Numbered from the stretch's first letter, positions 1-12,131 are shown. The stretch: DNA of 64,000 nucleotides from Galbitalea soli (GCF_010686725.1 NZ_JAAGWZ010000001.1:1178001-1242000), one strand, 5' to 3'. Numbers and translations: made by a program. Notes: a model not told the origin generated them from the letters alone.

Positions 1-575
1 GCGGTGTTGTCGCGCGGAATGACCAGTTCGACGGAGGTTCCCTTGGCCACGTCGAGCGGGGAGTCCGGCAGTACGATCCGCGCCACGACGGCGGTGTCGA
101 CGATCGTGTGCGGGGTGTCGAAATGCGTGCCGTCGGTGGGCGCTGCCGACCAGAGCTGCACCCGACTCCCCACTCCGATCGTCGCGGGCACGCCAGAGCT
201 CAGCGGAACGACAACCGAACTGCGGTCGGATTCGGCGACGGAGGCGACGGCGGAATCGGGGAGGAGCTCGCCCGCGGCGATCGAGTGCGTGAGGATGGCC
301 CCCGCCTTCGGCAGACGCCCGGACTGCACATACAACCGCGCGACGCCGCCCCGGCGCACGGCGACCGCGATGAAGTCGTCGGCCGTCACCCGGGTGCCCT
401 CCGCGAGGGAATGCCGCGCGGCGAGCACGGTATCGGAGGCCGCCATCGACGAGACCAGCAGGCTCACCCCGATCACCGAGGCCACGACCAGCGCCAGGCC
501 AATGCCGAACCGCGGATCGAACCAGACCAGTCGGGGTCGCGTGCGCGGCGGAGTGCCGGGGGGATGTTCGGGCAT
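1..575 (-). CDS. SAF-domain membrane-anchored protein (C-terminus cut by window edge)
   Basis: The reading frame starts at ATG 575 and is still open at base 1, so the C-terminus is missing. After a Pro/Arg-rich cytoplasmic start (MPEHPPGTPPRTRPRLVWFD) there is one hydrophobic segment at about residues 24-45, then an extracytoplasmic part. That part has a SAF-like fold pattern (LAEGTRVTADDF, a variable loop, then GELLPDSAVASV) as in CpaB/FlgA-type proteins. In actinobacteria such proteins are usually annotated only as SAF domain proteins; a link to Flp-pilus assembly (CpaB) is possible but not shown here. The fold call comes from motif resemblance only. Confidence 0.7.
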   Translation of the reverse strand, partial: MPEHPPGTPPRTRPRLVWFDPRFGIGLALVVASVIGVSLLVSSMAASDTVLAARHSLAEGTRVTADDFIAVAVRRGGVARLYVQSGRLPKAGAILTHSIAAGELLPDSAVASVAESDRSSVVVPLSSGVPATIGVGSRVQLWSAAPTDGTHFDTPHTIVDTAVVARIVLPDSPLDVAKGTSVELVIPRDNT

Positions 576-639
576 GACGGTGCTCCTTGGGTGTGGCCGG
601 GCATCCATCGTCACGGGCCCGGCCGATGCGTGACGAAAG

Positions 640-648
640 TTATCCACA
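640..648 (+). promoter_or_regulatory. DnaA-box-like nonamer TTATCCACA
   Basis: A perfect match to the consensus DnaA box lies in the 112-bp gap between the divergent SAF and HTH genes. It is a single copy with no cluster, so it is not an origin. It may be chance or an isolated DnaA site. Confidence 0.25.
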
Positions 649-687
649 CCCCCGTTTCGCGGGCGCCCCCCGGCGCATAATCATGGG

Positions 688-987
688 ATGGATGAGAGCG
701 CCGCGGGTAGCCAGGTCGGGAGGTTCCTCACCCTCGCCGACACCGCTGAGATCCTGAACATCTCGGCCTCGCAGGCGTACGCGCTCGTCCGCTCCGGCGA
801 GCTGCCCGCCATCAAGATCGGCGGTCACGGTACGTGGCGCATCGAGCGCACCGTGTTGGAGTCCTATATCGAGGCCATGTACGAGGAGACGCGGCGTCTC
901 ACGCTCTGGCACCAGTCCGATTTCGCGAATATCGCAGAGCTGCTCCCCGCGAGCCCGGTCAGACGGTTACCAGCAGGATTCGACTGA
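688..987 (+). CDS. Helix-turn-helix (excisionase/MerR-like) DNA-binding protein
   Basis: 99 residues. Residues 13-65 (LTLADTAEILNISASQAYAL, then VRSGELPAIKIGG and WRIERTVLESYI) form the winged-helix pattern of the HTH_17 (excisionase family) domain: helix, turn, recognition helix and a wing ending in Trp-Arg. In high-GC actinobacteria such stand-alone proteins are common chromosomal regulators, and nothing nearby suggests a phage. ATG 688 was chosen because the domain starts shortly after it. The 3' end overlaps the convergent downstream gene by 29 bp. Target and role are unknown. Confidence 0.8.
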   Translation: MDESAAGSQVGRFLTLADTAEILNISASQAYALVRSGELPAIKIGGHGTWRIERTVLESYIEAMYEETRRLTLWHQSDFANIAELLPASPVRRLPAGFD

Positions 988-1621
988 ACGGGACGATCCG
1001 GTAGTCCTGCACCGCCGACTCTCGTCGCGGCACCCCGGCGTCGTGCACCGCGAGGTCGAGGTGGTCGCGCCCGACGCGATCGATCGTGCCGTGCATCCTC
1101 TCGCCCTCGAGAATGAGCTCGATGGTCACCCGACGCCGGCAGAGGTCGCGCAGTGCGAAGGCGAAGGTCAGCCGATCGGCGAGAGAGACGCGCTGCCGAT
1201 CGGTGACGGGGTGGAACTCGAGGCTGTCGGCGAGCTGCTCACGCGCCAGCGACACCCCGGCGATCGCGTCGAGGGGAAGCAGGCAGGGCACCCTCCGGTC
1301 TGCGGGATCGATGAGGTCGCCCGCGATCCAGTCCTTCCCGACGTTCGCGGGAATCACCGTCAGGCGGCTGCCGTCTCGAGCGATGATGCGCAGGGGCGCC
1401 GCGCGCGAGCTCCCCGGGCCCGAGTTGCCCGAGCCCGGGTTGCCCGCGCCCCGGTTGCCGGAGCCTGACTCCTGCACCCGCACCACACGATCGCGCAGGC
1501 TCAGCCGGGCGAGTCGCAGCCGCTCCTCCTCGGCCCGCACGTCGATGTCGTCGGCCGCGAGCTCGTGGTCGAGCTGGCTCTCGAGGTCGTCGAAGAGGTT
1601 GTCCCAGCGCATCACGAACAA
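959..1621 (-). CDS. Uncharacterised actinobacterial protein
   Basis: 220 residues, starting MFVMRWDNLFDDLESQLDHE. A charged helical N-terminus (about 1-50) is followed by a Gly/Ser/Asn-rich linker with GNxGxGN repeats at about residues 55-70. A C-terminal region of short beta strands (about 72-220) contains RIIARDGSRLTVIPANVGKDW. It has no signal peptide or membrane segment, so it is likely cytoplasmic. I do not recognise a named domain. The linker is low complexity and could vary in length between strains. Confidence 0.7.
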   Translation of the reverse strand: MFVMRWDNLFDDLESQLDHELAADDIDVRAEEERLRLARLSLRDRVVRVQESGSGNRGAGNPGSGNSGPGSSRAAPLRIIARDGSRLTVIPANVGKDWIAGDLIDPADRRVPCLLPLDAIAGVSLAREQLADSLEFHPVTDRQRVSLADRLTFAFALRDLCRRRVTIELILEGERMHGTIDRVGRDHLDLAVHDAGVPRRESAVQDYRIVPFSRILLVTV

Positions 1622-1774
1622 GGTCTAGCACGCGGATGACCACCCGCGGGCACACCGTCCACAGCGGTTATCCCCAGCCCCACGACGGGGGCGTGGTCAA
1701 AGCGGGCCTCGTCTGGTTGAGTGTCAGGCACTCCCCCGTTGTGGGGTAAACAGCCCGTTCCCCCACCCCCCTGG

Positions 1775-2251
1775 ATGGACATGAACACTGCACGATCGAT
1801 GCGCCTTGCCGACACCCCTCCGCCCACGACGTCACGGCCCCGGATCGTGCCACCCCCTCCTCGCTTCGACAGCGACGAGTTCTTCGGCCTCCAGCGGTCG
1901 TCCACCGCGCAGCTTCCCGACCCGGGCCCCCTCCTTGAGAATCTGACCCGCTGCGTCGTCGAGATCCTTGCGGGAGCCCGCGACCTCGAGCAGATCGCCC
2001 GGTGGGTCTCAGACGAGGTCTACCGCCACCTGCTGAAACGGGTCGTGTTGTCGGCGCGGGCACGCGAGGCGAAGGGGGTTCGCCCGACCCGGCCGTCTTT
2101 CTCGATCGGCTCCACGGTCGCCTGCGAGCCGCGCGACGGGGTGGTGGAGGCCGTCGTCATCGTGCGCGGGCGCGCGCGCACCCGTGCCGTCGCATTCCGG
2201 CTCGAAGGGCTCGACCGTCGCTGGCGCGCCACCGCGCTACACGTGCTGTGA
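1775..2251 (+). CDS. Rv3235-like (DUF6459) protein next to secA
   Basis: About 158 residues from ATG 1775; GTG 1721 upstream in frame and ATG 1781 are alternative starts, and none has a strong ribosome site. A Pro-rich N-terminus precedes a C-terminal domain (about 55-158) with LLENLTRCVVEILAGARDLE, QIARWVSDEVYRHL and a final FRLEGLDRRWRATAL. This matches the Rv3235 family usually found convergent to, or beside, secA in actinobacteria, which supports the call. Function is unknown. It converges on secA with a 64-bp gap that shows no convincing terminator. Confidence 0.75.
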   Translation: MDMNTARSMRLADTPPPTTSRPRIVPPPPRFDSDEFFGLQRSSTAQLPDPGPLLENLTRCVVEILAGARDLEQIARWVSDEVYRHLLKRVVLSARAREAKGVRPTRPSFSIGSTVACEPRDGVVEAVVIVRGRARTRAVAFRLEGLDRRWRATALHVL

Positions 2252-2315
2252 CTCGCAACGCCACTGAATACACGGCACCGCCCAGTGCGCGACGCCGGCT
2301 CGTGGGCGACTGCCG

Positions 2316-5138
<2,823 letters not shown>

Positions 5139-5348
5139 CGAATACTCCCAAAAGTCAGTGCAGCGAGAAAGGCTGCGACGTGCGCAGGGCAGCGCAACAC
5201 CGCCCGTTACAGGCTCGTTATGGTACCAAGCAAAGGTGCACCGGCGCTGCGAACACCCCACAGGGGCGACGCAGACGCCGGTGCGGGATGACCCGCGCAC
5301 GCCTCACGGCGAGCCGGGCATCCTCTGCCTCAGTGCTGCACGCGCTGG

Positions 5349-6047
5349 TCAGCGCTGCATCGACGAGCCCGCTCCCACGCGCTCCTGGTGGGAGTCCAGC
5401 TGGTCGTCGAGACCGATGACGCCGTAATCCCAGCCCTTGCGGCGGTAGACGACGCTCGGGCGATCACTGTCGCTGTCGATGAACAGGAAGAAGTCGTGCC
5501 CGACGAGCTCCATGTGGTCGACAGCCTCGTCGGTCGACATGCGCGAGGCCGGGAACACCTTCGTGCGAATGACGACGGGGCTGTACTCCTGCTCGGACTC
5601 GGACTCGGCCTCGCCGTTCGAGATCGGGATCGATCCCGTGCTCACCGTCTCGATGACGTCGGGGCTGGCGGGCGTGATGTCGGTGAGGCGGAATCCGTCG
5701 GCCGACGCCTCGCGCAAGGAGACCGGCCGGTGCTTGCCTCGGTGCACCTTCTTGCGGTCCTTCGCCTGGCGGACGCGCTCCACCAGCTTGTCGATGGCGA
5801 GGTCGAAGGCGACGTACTTGTCGCTGCCCGCCGATTCGGCCCTGACGATGGGCCCCGGTCCGATGAGCGTGAGTTCGACGCGGTCATCCCCGTTGGATCC
5901 GGTCGATTTTTCGTGGTGCCGGCAGACCTTGATCTCGAATGCGATCGCCTTGTCCGCGAGGTGAGCGACCTTCTCGGCCTTCTCCGTCGCGTACTCACGG
6001 AATCGATCCGTGACCCCCAGGCCCTGTCCGGTGATAGAAATTTCCAC
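5349..6047 (-). CDS. hpf: Long-form ribosome hibernation promoting factor
   Basis: 232 residues. The N-terminal S30AE domain (about 1-105, starting EISITGQGLGVTDRFREYAT) binds the small ribosomal subunit. After a linker, the C-terminal domain (about 175-225, VVIRTKVFPASRMSTDEAVD, then HDFFLFIDSDS and GLDDQ) mediates 100S ribosome dimers. GTG 6047 fits because it starts the conserved domain and follows GGAGG by 5 bases. The gene sits directly upstream of secA and downstream of comF, a common actinobacterial order. Confidence 0.95.
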   Translation of the reverse strand: MEISITGQGLGVTDRFREYATEKAEKVAHLADKAIAFEIKVCRHHEKSTGSNGDDRVELTLIGPGPIVRAESAGSDKYVAFDLAIDKLVERVRQAKDRKKVHRGKHRPVSLREASADGFRLTDITPASPDVIETVSTGSIPISNGEAESESEQEYSPVVIRTKVFPASRMSTDEAVDHMELVGHDFFLFIDSDSDRPSVVYRRKGWDYGVIGLDDQLDSHQERVGAGSSMQR

Positions 6048-6153
6048 GCTGACCTCCCTGCTATTCGTGCGCTCCGCCCGGGAAACCAGGCGGTTCATTC
6101 GCGCCTTTTAGGCCACCGTAGACCCCCTCAATGGCAAAGTCACTCGCGACTTC

Positions 6154-6822
6154 TTAGGAGTTTTCTGGTAGCCCGAACCGCCTCGGAGTGAAGGCGAGGG
6201 CGGCCCGGCCCACCACCTCGGCACCCGCGCTCTCGAGCGCTCGGGCCGCCTCGCGGATCGTCGCGCCCGTGGTCACGACGTCGTCGACGAGCAGAAATCG
6301 CCGCCCGTGCAGGGGCCGGAGGGCGATGAGGCTGCCGCTCGCGTTCGCGGCGCGCTGCTCCCGACCGAGCGATTTTTGGCGAGCGCGCGGGCCCGCGTGG
6401 GCGAGAACCCGGGCGGGACGAACGCCGGCCCGACGGCACAGCAGGGTCACCGGGTCGTAGCCGCGGCGACGCCACGCGCCGCGCGTGGTGGGAACGGCCA
6501 CGATCTCGACCGGCACCGCTGCCGCATCGGCGAGCTGCCCGGCCCGGCCGACCGCGGCCGCGAGGGCCGAGGCGAGCACCGCCGCGATGTCGGTGCGCCC
6601 GCTCTCCTTGAGCGCGAGGATCGCCTGCCGCACCGCGCCCTCGTAGCGCAAAGCGGTGTAGACGACCTCCCCGCCGTCGAGCGTGCGCGGCGTGACCTCC
6701 GGGTGCATCCGCGCGACGCAGTCCTCGCAGAGGGCGCGATCGGGACGCTCGCATCCCGCACAACTCACGGGCGACAGGAGCGCCCAGGCATCACGGATCG
6801 CGTGCAGCAGGGGGGAGCGCAT
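6154..6822 (-). CDS. comF: ComF-family phosphoribosyltransferase-like protein
   Basis: 222 residues from ATG 6822; an in-frame GTG lies at 6828. The N-terminus carries a zinc-ribbon-like pair, CAGC and CEDC. The C-terminus has a type I phosphoribosyltransferase fold with the PRPP motif FLLVDDVVTTGATI and the motif QKSLGREQRAANASG. ComF proteins take part in DNA uptake in competent bacteria; in actinobacteria their role is not established. It is followed by hpf and preceded by lpqB on the same strand. Confidence 0.9.
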   Translation of the reverse strand: MRSPLLHAIRDAWALLSPVSCAGCERPDRALCEDCVARMHPEVTPRTLDGGEVVYTALRYEGAVRQAILALKESGRTDIAAVLASALAAAVGRAGQLADAAAVPVEIVAVPTTRGAWRRRGYDPVTLLCRRAGVRPARVLAHAGPRARQKSLGREQRAANASGSLIALRPLHGRRFLLVDDVVTTGATIREAARALESAGAEVVGRAALAFTPRRFGLPENS

Positions 6823-6879
6823 CCGCACAGCATGGCACAACTGGACAGCTCGGTCTACGGGCTGTGGAAACGCGCGCGG

Positions 6880-8547
6880 CTACTGCTGGGTGGCGAGAAC
6901 CGAGGCCGTGATGCCCGTGCTCTGCCAACCGCTCGCGCGCACCTGCAGCACGGCGCCGGTATCAGTGAGCACGCGCAGCTGGTCCTGGCCGTTGCCGCCC
7001 ACGATCCGGCGGGCGCCCTCCGCGACCCCGAGGTCGGTCGACGGGCCGCCGATCTCGTAGGCGGTCACGGTGTCGCCGCTGGGCCCGGAGGCGAGGGTGG
7101 CGACGGTGCGGTCATCCATCCAGGTCGCATCGAGGGGCGCCGCCGACGACACGGGGAGGTCGACGAGATCGCCGAGCGACGCGGGCACGGAATCGTGCCG
7201 CAGGATTCCGGCGACCACGAGGCGCGGGCCGGCGTTCGTCTCCAGGTAGAGCGCCACGCGCGTGCCGTCGCGGGAGACGGCGAGCGCGACGATCGTCGAG
7301 CCCTGCGGCAGGCCCGAGGTGGCGACCGTATGCGCGATGCCATCCGGCGAGTACGCCCGGATCGCGGTCGCGTCGCCGTGCGGCACCGACCACACGTAGC
7401 GCTGGGGATCGATGGACGGCGGGATGAGACCGGGCCTCGTGTCGAGGAGTCTGGGCGAGGTGAGATCGTCGCTCGCGAGCAGGACACCGCCGCGACCGAG
7501 CAGGGCCGCCGTCGACTGGTCGCGGCCGAGGGTGACCGCCGTCGCGTCCGCGGCGACGACCTGGGCGCTGATGCGTCCGATGGGCCGCAGTCCCGGCTCG
7601 AAGCCGAACTTCGCGCCGCGGCGCAGCAACTCGGAGGGGTTGGCCGCGGTGGGCAGGATCGCCTTCGGCACGGCGGCGTCGGCGATTGCGATGGGCGCAC
7701 CCTTCACCGTGATGGTCGCCTGCAGCCCGAGGCTCTGATCGAGCTGCTGCAGCATGCGCGCCTTGTCGGTGTTGCTCGCGGTGTTGACGTCGTCGCTGAG
7801 ATCGACCACGGCGAGGCCGGCCCGCACCTCGACCGCGCTGCCCACCTGGGTGCCTTGCGGGAACGCGGAGACGGTGGCGCCCTGCTGGAGTCCCGTCGCG
7901 GGACCGCCGAGCAGCGCCGTCACGATCCGCGACTGCACCCCGATGCGCGCCGGGAACCAGCGCACGTCGGGAACCAGGTAGCTGTAGCTCGGGTCGAAGA
8001 AATAGAGCGCGTTCTCCGAGAACACCTGCGCGAAGCTCTGCCGCGAGAGCACGATGCCGTCGCGCAGCTTGCTGATGCGCCACTGGCCGTCCACCTTGGT
8101 GAAGCCGAAGGCGAGGTCGGCCGTCGCCTGCCGGTTGTCCTCCGTATAGACACCCGTCGCCGTCACCGAGGCGCGCGTGACCACCGAGTAGTCGATGATG
8201 TCGCCGGGCTCCGAGGTCTGCAGCGGCGCGGCCTCGCGGATGAGCACGCTCGCGTTCGGGTCCCAGCTGCGGGCCGCGTCCTTGGTGAGGAAGAGGCGCG
8301 CGATCGCGTAGTCGCTGTCCGACGAGGTGGCGGCCTGCATGAAGTCGGTGAGGATCTCATCCTTCGTCGCGTTGCGCTGCGGGCCGGAGGGCAGCGGCGC
8401 GAAGGAGTTCGACCCGCCCTCCGTGATGGTCTGCCCGGCGTTGACGCCGCTGCTCGTGGGGATTCCGACGCAGCCGGCGAGCAGGGCGACGAGCAGGAGT
8501 GCGGCGGCGGTGGCGGATGCCCGGCGCAGGGCGCGGCGGTCAGGCAC
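6880..8547 (-). CDS. lpqB: Lipoprotein LpqB, modulator of the MtrAB system
   Basis: About 555 residues. The signal peptide ends in the lipobox LLAGC (Cys about 26). Next come a GerMN-type domain (about 60-300) and a C-terminal beta-propeller-like LpqB domain. LpqB interacts with the MtrB sensor in mycobacteria. Two starts are possible: ATG 8553, whose GGAGG touches it with no spacing, and GTG 8547, which has the same GGAGG at 6 bases and an 8-base overlap GTGCCTGA with the mtrB stop. I prefer GTG 8547. It is the third gene of mtrA-mtrB-lpqB. Confidence 0.93.
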   Translation of the reverse strand: MPDRRALRRASATAAALLLVALLAGCVGIPTSSGVNAGQTITEGGSNSFAPLPSGPQRNATKDEILTDFMQAATSSDSDYAIARLFLTKDAARSWDPNASVLIREAAPLQTSEPGDIIDYSVVTRASVTATGVYTEDNRQATADLAFGFTKVDGQWRISKLRDGIVLSRQSFAQVFSENALYFFDPSYSYLVPDVRWFPARIGVQSRIVTALLGGPATGLQQGATVSAFPQGTQVGSAVEVRAGLAVVDLSDDVNTASNTDKARMLQQLDQSLGLQATITVKGAPIAIADAAVPKAILPTAANPSELLRRGAKFGFEPGLRPIGRISAQVVAADATAVTLGRDQSTAALLGRGGVLLASDDLTSPRLLDTRPGLIPPSIDPQRYVWSVPHGDATAIRAYSPDGIAHTVATSGLPQGSTIVALAVSRDGTRVALYLETNAGPRLVVAGILRHDSVPASLGDLVDLPVSSAAPLDATWMDDRTVATLASGPSGDTVTAYEIGGPSTDLGVAEGARRIVGGNGQDQLRVLTDTGAVLQVRASGWQSTGITASVLATQQ

Positions 8548-10174
8548 GGTCATCCTCCCGGCTGTCTGCGCCCAGCTCGTCGGGCGGAAGGTCGAGCGGC
8601 GAGGAGGTGAGGTGGCCGTCGCGTTCGCGCGGAAGGGTGAGCCGGAAGCACGAGCCCTGCCCCGGCGCGCTCCACACCTCGAGCCAGCCGCCGTGCAGGG
8701 CGGCGTCCTCGAGCGAGATCGCGAGTCCCAGCCCGGTGCCGCCCGTGGTGCGCTGCCGCGAGGGGTCGGCACGCCAGAAGCGGTCGAAGACGCGCTCCAT
8801 GCTCGCGGTGGTCATCCCGATGCCGTAGTCGCGCACGGCGATCGCGACGGCGGTCTCGTTGCTGTCGATGTAGACGACGATCGGATGACCCTCCCCGTGG
8901 TCGATCGCGTTGCCGAGCAGATTCTGCAGGATTCGCCGCACCCGTCGCGAGTCGACGTCGGCCTCGAAGTAGCCGCCGGGGGCGATGAGCCGGAGCTCGG
9001 ATCCCTTCGTGGCCGCGAGCGACTCGAGCCCCTCGATCGTCTCCTCGACGAGCCGCACGAGGTTCGTCGGCTCGGTCTCCAGCTGCACGGCGCCCGCGTC
9101 GAAGCGACTCATCTCGAGCAGGTCGCCGAGCAGTTCCTCGAAGCGCTGCACCTGGGTGCGCAGCAGCTCGGCCGTGCGGCGGGTCGCCGGCGGGAAGGTG
9201 TCGCGCTGGTCGTACAGCACGTCGCCCGCGAGCCGGATTGTCGTGAGCGGAGTGCGCAGTTCGTGCGAGACGTCGGAGACGAAGCGCTGCTGGATCTGCG
9301 AGAGCGTGGCGAGCCGCACGATCTGCTTCTGCAGGCTGTCGGCCATGCCATTGAACGATCGCGCGAGCGTCGCGACGACGTCGTCACCGCGTTCCGGGAT
9401 GCGCTGCTCCAGCTGCCCGGCGGCGAGCTTCTCCGCCGTCGAGGCCGCCACCCGGATCGGCGCGACGACTAGCCTCGCGATGACCCAGGTGACGACGCCG
9501 ATGAGCAAGATGAGCGCGAGCCCGCCGATGAGCAGCGTGGAGTGCACGAAGTCGAGGATCTGCTGCGAGTCGGAGAGGTCGTAGATGAGGTACAGCTCGT
9601 AGTAGCCGGAGCCGGGCAGCGAGACGCTCGACCCGATGACGAGCCCGGGCGCGGTGGCGGTGGGGTCGGTCGCGCTCGGGATGGCGATGGACTGCCAGTA
9701 GACCTTCGACTTCTTCGTCTCGGCGGCGGCGACCGCCTTGCGCAGCTCGGGCGAGACGAGCAGTTCGGTGGCGCGGCCGGGAATGCTCGCGAGATCGGCC
9801 GGCACCCGGGGGCCGGGCTGGTCTGGGCTGCGCAGGATGGCGATCCGCGTGCCCGTCGTGCTCGCGTTGGCGTTCGAGCGCAGGATCAGGTTGAAGGCGT
9901 CGGTCGCCGCGTTCTCGACGTCGGTCGAGCCGCCCTGGTCGGCGGTCGAGTTGAAGAGCGTCTGCACCGCGTCGTTGGCGTTGGCGGACGCCGCGAGGAG
10001 TTGGTCACGACGCGCGTCGAACAGGTTGGTGCCGATGCTGAAGGAGACGTAGCTGCCGATGATGCCGACCGCGATCGATGACAGCACGACAGTCGCCGCG
10101 ACGGTGCGGAACTGCAGCGACGAGCTCCAGAGGTGCGTCAATCGCGCGAGCCACGACCGCCAGTCGAACTGCAT
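8540..10174 (-). CDS. mtrB: Sensor histidine kinase MtrB
   Basis: 544 residues. A first membrane helix at about 24-46 and a second at about 213-236 flank an extracytoplasmic sensor. A HAMP linker follows, then the HisKA motif VSHELRTPLTTI (His about 304) and the HATPase boxes LLGNAIDHG, DYGIGM and GGTGLGLAIS. It phosphorylates MtrA to control cell-wall and division genes in actinobacteria. It starts 6 bp after the mtrA stop and overlaps lpqB at its end, so the three genes are one transcript. Confidence 0.96.
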   Translation of the reverse strand: MQFDWRSWLARLTHLWSSSLQFRTVAATVVLSSIAVGIIGSYVSFSIGTNLFDARRDQLLAASANANDAVQTLFNSTADQGGSTDVENAATDAFNLILRSNANASTTGTRIAILRSPDQPGPRVPADLASIPGRATELLVSPELRKAVAAAETKKSKVYWQSIAIPSATDPTATAPGLVIGSSVSLPGSGYYELYLIYDLSDSQQILDFVHSTLLIGGLALILLIGVVTWVIARLVVAPIRVAASTAEKLAAGQLEQRIPERGDDVVATLARSFNGMADSLQKQIVRLATLSQIQQRFVSDVSHELRTPLTTIRLAGDVLYDQRDTFPPATRRTAELLRTQVQRFEELLGDLLEMSRFDAGAVQLETEPTNLVRLVEETIEGLESLAATKGSELRLIAPGGYFEADVDSRRVRRILQNLLGNAIDHGEGHPIVVYIDSNETAVAIAVRDYGIGMTTASMERVFDRFWRADPSRQRTTGGTGLGLAISLEDAALHGGWLEVWSAPGQGSCFRLTLPRERDGHLTSSPLDLPPDELGADSREDDRA

Positions 10175-10180
10175 GGAGGG

Positions 10181-10861
10181 CTACGAGGCTGTTCCCGCGC
10201 GGTAGCCGACGCCGCGGACGGTCATCACGATGCGCGGGTTGTCCGGGTCGTGCTCGACCTTGGCGCGCAGTCGCTGAACGTGCACGTTGACGAGGCGCGT
10301 GTCTGCCTTGTAGTGATAGCCCCAGACCTGCTCGAGCAGCATCTCGCGGGTGAACACCTGCTGCGGCTTCACCGCGAGCGCGAGCAGCAGCTCGAACTCG
10401 AGCGGCGTGAGGTTGATGCGCGTGCCGCCGCGCCGCACCTCGTGGCCGGCGACGTCGAGCGTGAGGTCGCCGATGTGCAGCACGTCGGCGGAGGTCTGCG
10501 GGGTGGGGCGAAGGCGGGTGCGGATGCGCGCCACGAGCTCCTTCGGATTGAACGGCTTCACCACGTAGTCATCGGCACCGCTCTCGAGCCCGCGAACCAC
10601 GTCTGAGGTGTCGCTCTTCGCGGTCAGCATGATGATGGGCACGCCCGACTCCTGGCGGATGCGCGCGCACACCTCGATGCCGTCGATGCCCGGCAGCATG
10701 AGGTCGAGCAGAACGAGGTCGGGGTCGGCGGACCGGAAGGCGGCGACCGCCTCGGAGCCATCGGAGCAGAAGATCGGCTCGAACTCTTCCGCGCGCAACA
10801 CGATGCCGATCATCTCAGCGAGCGCAGTGTCATCATCGACAACGAGAATTCGAGCGTTCAT
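10181..10861 (-). CDS. mtrA: Response regulator MtrA
   Basis: 226 residues. The receiver domain (1-115) has the acidic pair VVDDD, the phosphoacceptor Asp in LVLLDLMLPG (D53) and Lys in MLTAKSD. The C-terminal winged-helix OmpR/PhoB domain contains TPLEFELLLALAVKPQQVFT, VWGYHYKADTRLVNVHVQRL and RGVGYRAG. The sequence is very typical of MtrA, the essential actinobacterial regulator of envelope, division and replication genes. It heads the mtrA-mtrB-lpqB operon and is divergent from the membrane-protein operon at 10974. Confidence 0.97.
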   Translation of the reverse strand: MNARILVVDDDTALAEMIGIVLRAEEFEPIFCSDGSEAVAAFRSADPDLVLLDLMLPGIDGIEVCARIRQESGVPIIMLTAKSDTSDVVRGLESGADDYVVKPFNPKELVARIRTRLRPTPQTSADVLHIGDLTLDVAGHEVRRGGTRINLTPLEFELLLALAVKPQQVFTREMLLEQVWGYHYKADTRLVNVHVQRLRAKVEHDPDNPRIVMTVRGVGYRAGTAS

Positions 10862-10973
10862 AGTCCTCTATGTATGACGGTATCCCCAGAGTGTGAGGAG
10901 CTTTCGCACAACAGTAGTCGAGTGTGAAAGCATATCCCCGAGAGCTGACTGTCGAAGCAGTGCCACTGAGGGG

Positions 10974-12131
10974 ATGACCGTGTCAGACAACAACGAGTGG
11001 CAGTCGCCGGGGGGCCTGCCGCAGCCGTCACCGGAGAGCCGACCGGCTCCGCAGTGGGGCGAGATCGCGCCGGGACAGTGGGCACCACCGCCGCGCCCCG
11101 GGCTGATCCCCCTGCACCCGCTGGGCCTCGGCGACATCCTCGGCGGCGCGTTCCGCGTGCTGCGGCGCAACCCTCGGCCGGTCGTGGGGGCTGCGCTGGT
11201 CATCCGCGGCATCGTCGCCGTGCTGACGATCGCGCTCATGGGCCTCTTCACCTACTACGGCCTCGCGGGCGCGATCGACGCGACCGGGAGCGGGTACTCG
11301 CAGCTGGTCATCGGCCAGCAGGTGCAGTCCGCCGCGAGTTCGGTGTTCACTGCCATCCTCGGGCTGGTGGCGGATGCGGTGCTCCAGGGCATCGTCACCC
11401 TCGAGGTGGCGCGCGGCACCCTGGGCGAGAAGCTGCCGCTGCGAGAGCTGTGGGCGAGGGCCCGTGGTCGGGTGGGGGCGCTCGTCGGCTGGAGCGTGCT
11501 CGTCGGTGCGGTGATCATCGTCGCCGTTCTCATCGTCGCCGGGCTCATCGCCCTGCTCGCCATCACCGGTGGCGCGGCCGGAGTGGCGTTCGCGGTGCTG
11601 CTGGCTCTGCTGTTCGGCGCCGCGGCGGTCGCGCTGTTCGCGTGGCTCGGCACCCGACTGCTGTTCGTGCCGAGCGCCATCCTCCTCGAACGCCTGCCCA
11701 TCCGGGCCGCGGTCGTGCGGTCGTGGACGCTGACGCGCGGCTACTTCTGGCGCACCCTCGGCATCGAGCTGCTCGTCTCGCTGATCGTCTCGGTCGCGTC
11801 GGCCATCGTGCTCACCCCGTTCACGCTCATCCTCGGGATCATCGTCGCGATCTCGGTGCCCGCCAGCGCGGCACCGAATATCACCGCGAGCTTCCCGGTC
11901 TTCGCGGCGACGACCGCGATCTCCGCGCTCGTCTCCGCGATCACGGCCATCATCGCGGTGTCGGCCACCTCCCTTCTCTACATCGACCTGCGCATGCGCA
12001 AAGAGGGCCTCGACCTGGAGCTGGTGCGGTTCGTGGAGGCACGCCAGACCGGCACCGAGCTCCCCGACCCCTACCTGCCCCTCCTGTCGGCGCCGCCGAC
12101 CGCGACCACGACGGAGTCGCCTTGGGGCTGA
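10974..12131 (+). CDS. Multi-pass membrane protein of the glycerophosphodiesterase membrane-domain type
   Basis: About 385 residues, starting at ATG 10974 or at GTG 10980, which has better spacing from GAGGGG. A Pro-rich N-terminus and the segment LGDILGGAFRVLRRNPRPVV introduce six or so hydrophobic helices, with WARARGRVGALVGWSVLVG between the second and third. This is the pattern of the membrane domain often annotated as glycerophosphoryl diester phosphodiesterase membrane domain, here without the catalytic domain. Its end overlaps the DUF4129 gene by 10 bp, and it is the first gene of an operon that runs through to the DUF58 gene. Confidence 0.75.
   Translation: MTVSDNNEWQSPGGLPQPSPESRPAPQWGEIAPGQWAPPPRPGLIPLHPLGLGDILGGAFRVLRRNPRPVVGAALVIRGIVAVLTIALMGLFTYYGLAGAIDATGSGYSQLVIGQQVQSAASSVFTAILGLVADAVLQGIVTLEVARGTLGEKLPLRELWARARGRVGALVGWSVLVGAVIIVAVLIVAGLIALLAITGGAAGVAFAVLLALLFGAAAVALFAWLGTRLLFVPSAILLERLPIRAAVVRSWTLTRGYFWRTLGIELLVSLIVSVASAIVLTPFTLILGIIVAISVPASAAPNITASFPVFAATTAISALVSAITAIIAVSATSLLYIDLRMRKEGLDLELVRFVEARQTGTELPDPYLPLLSAPPTATTTESPWG

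Noticed and set aside
640-648. Possible replication origin from the TTATCCACA box
   Set aside because: Only one box, with no dnaA, dnaN or recF and no AT-rich unwinding region nearby.
6307-8610. A 767-codon plus-strand frame opposite comF and lpqB
   Set aside because: Antisense shadow of two well-supported genes, dominated by Arg, Gly and Ala without domains.
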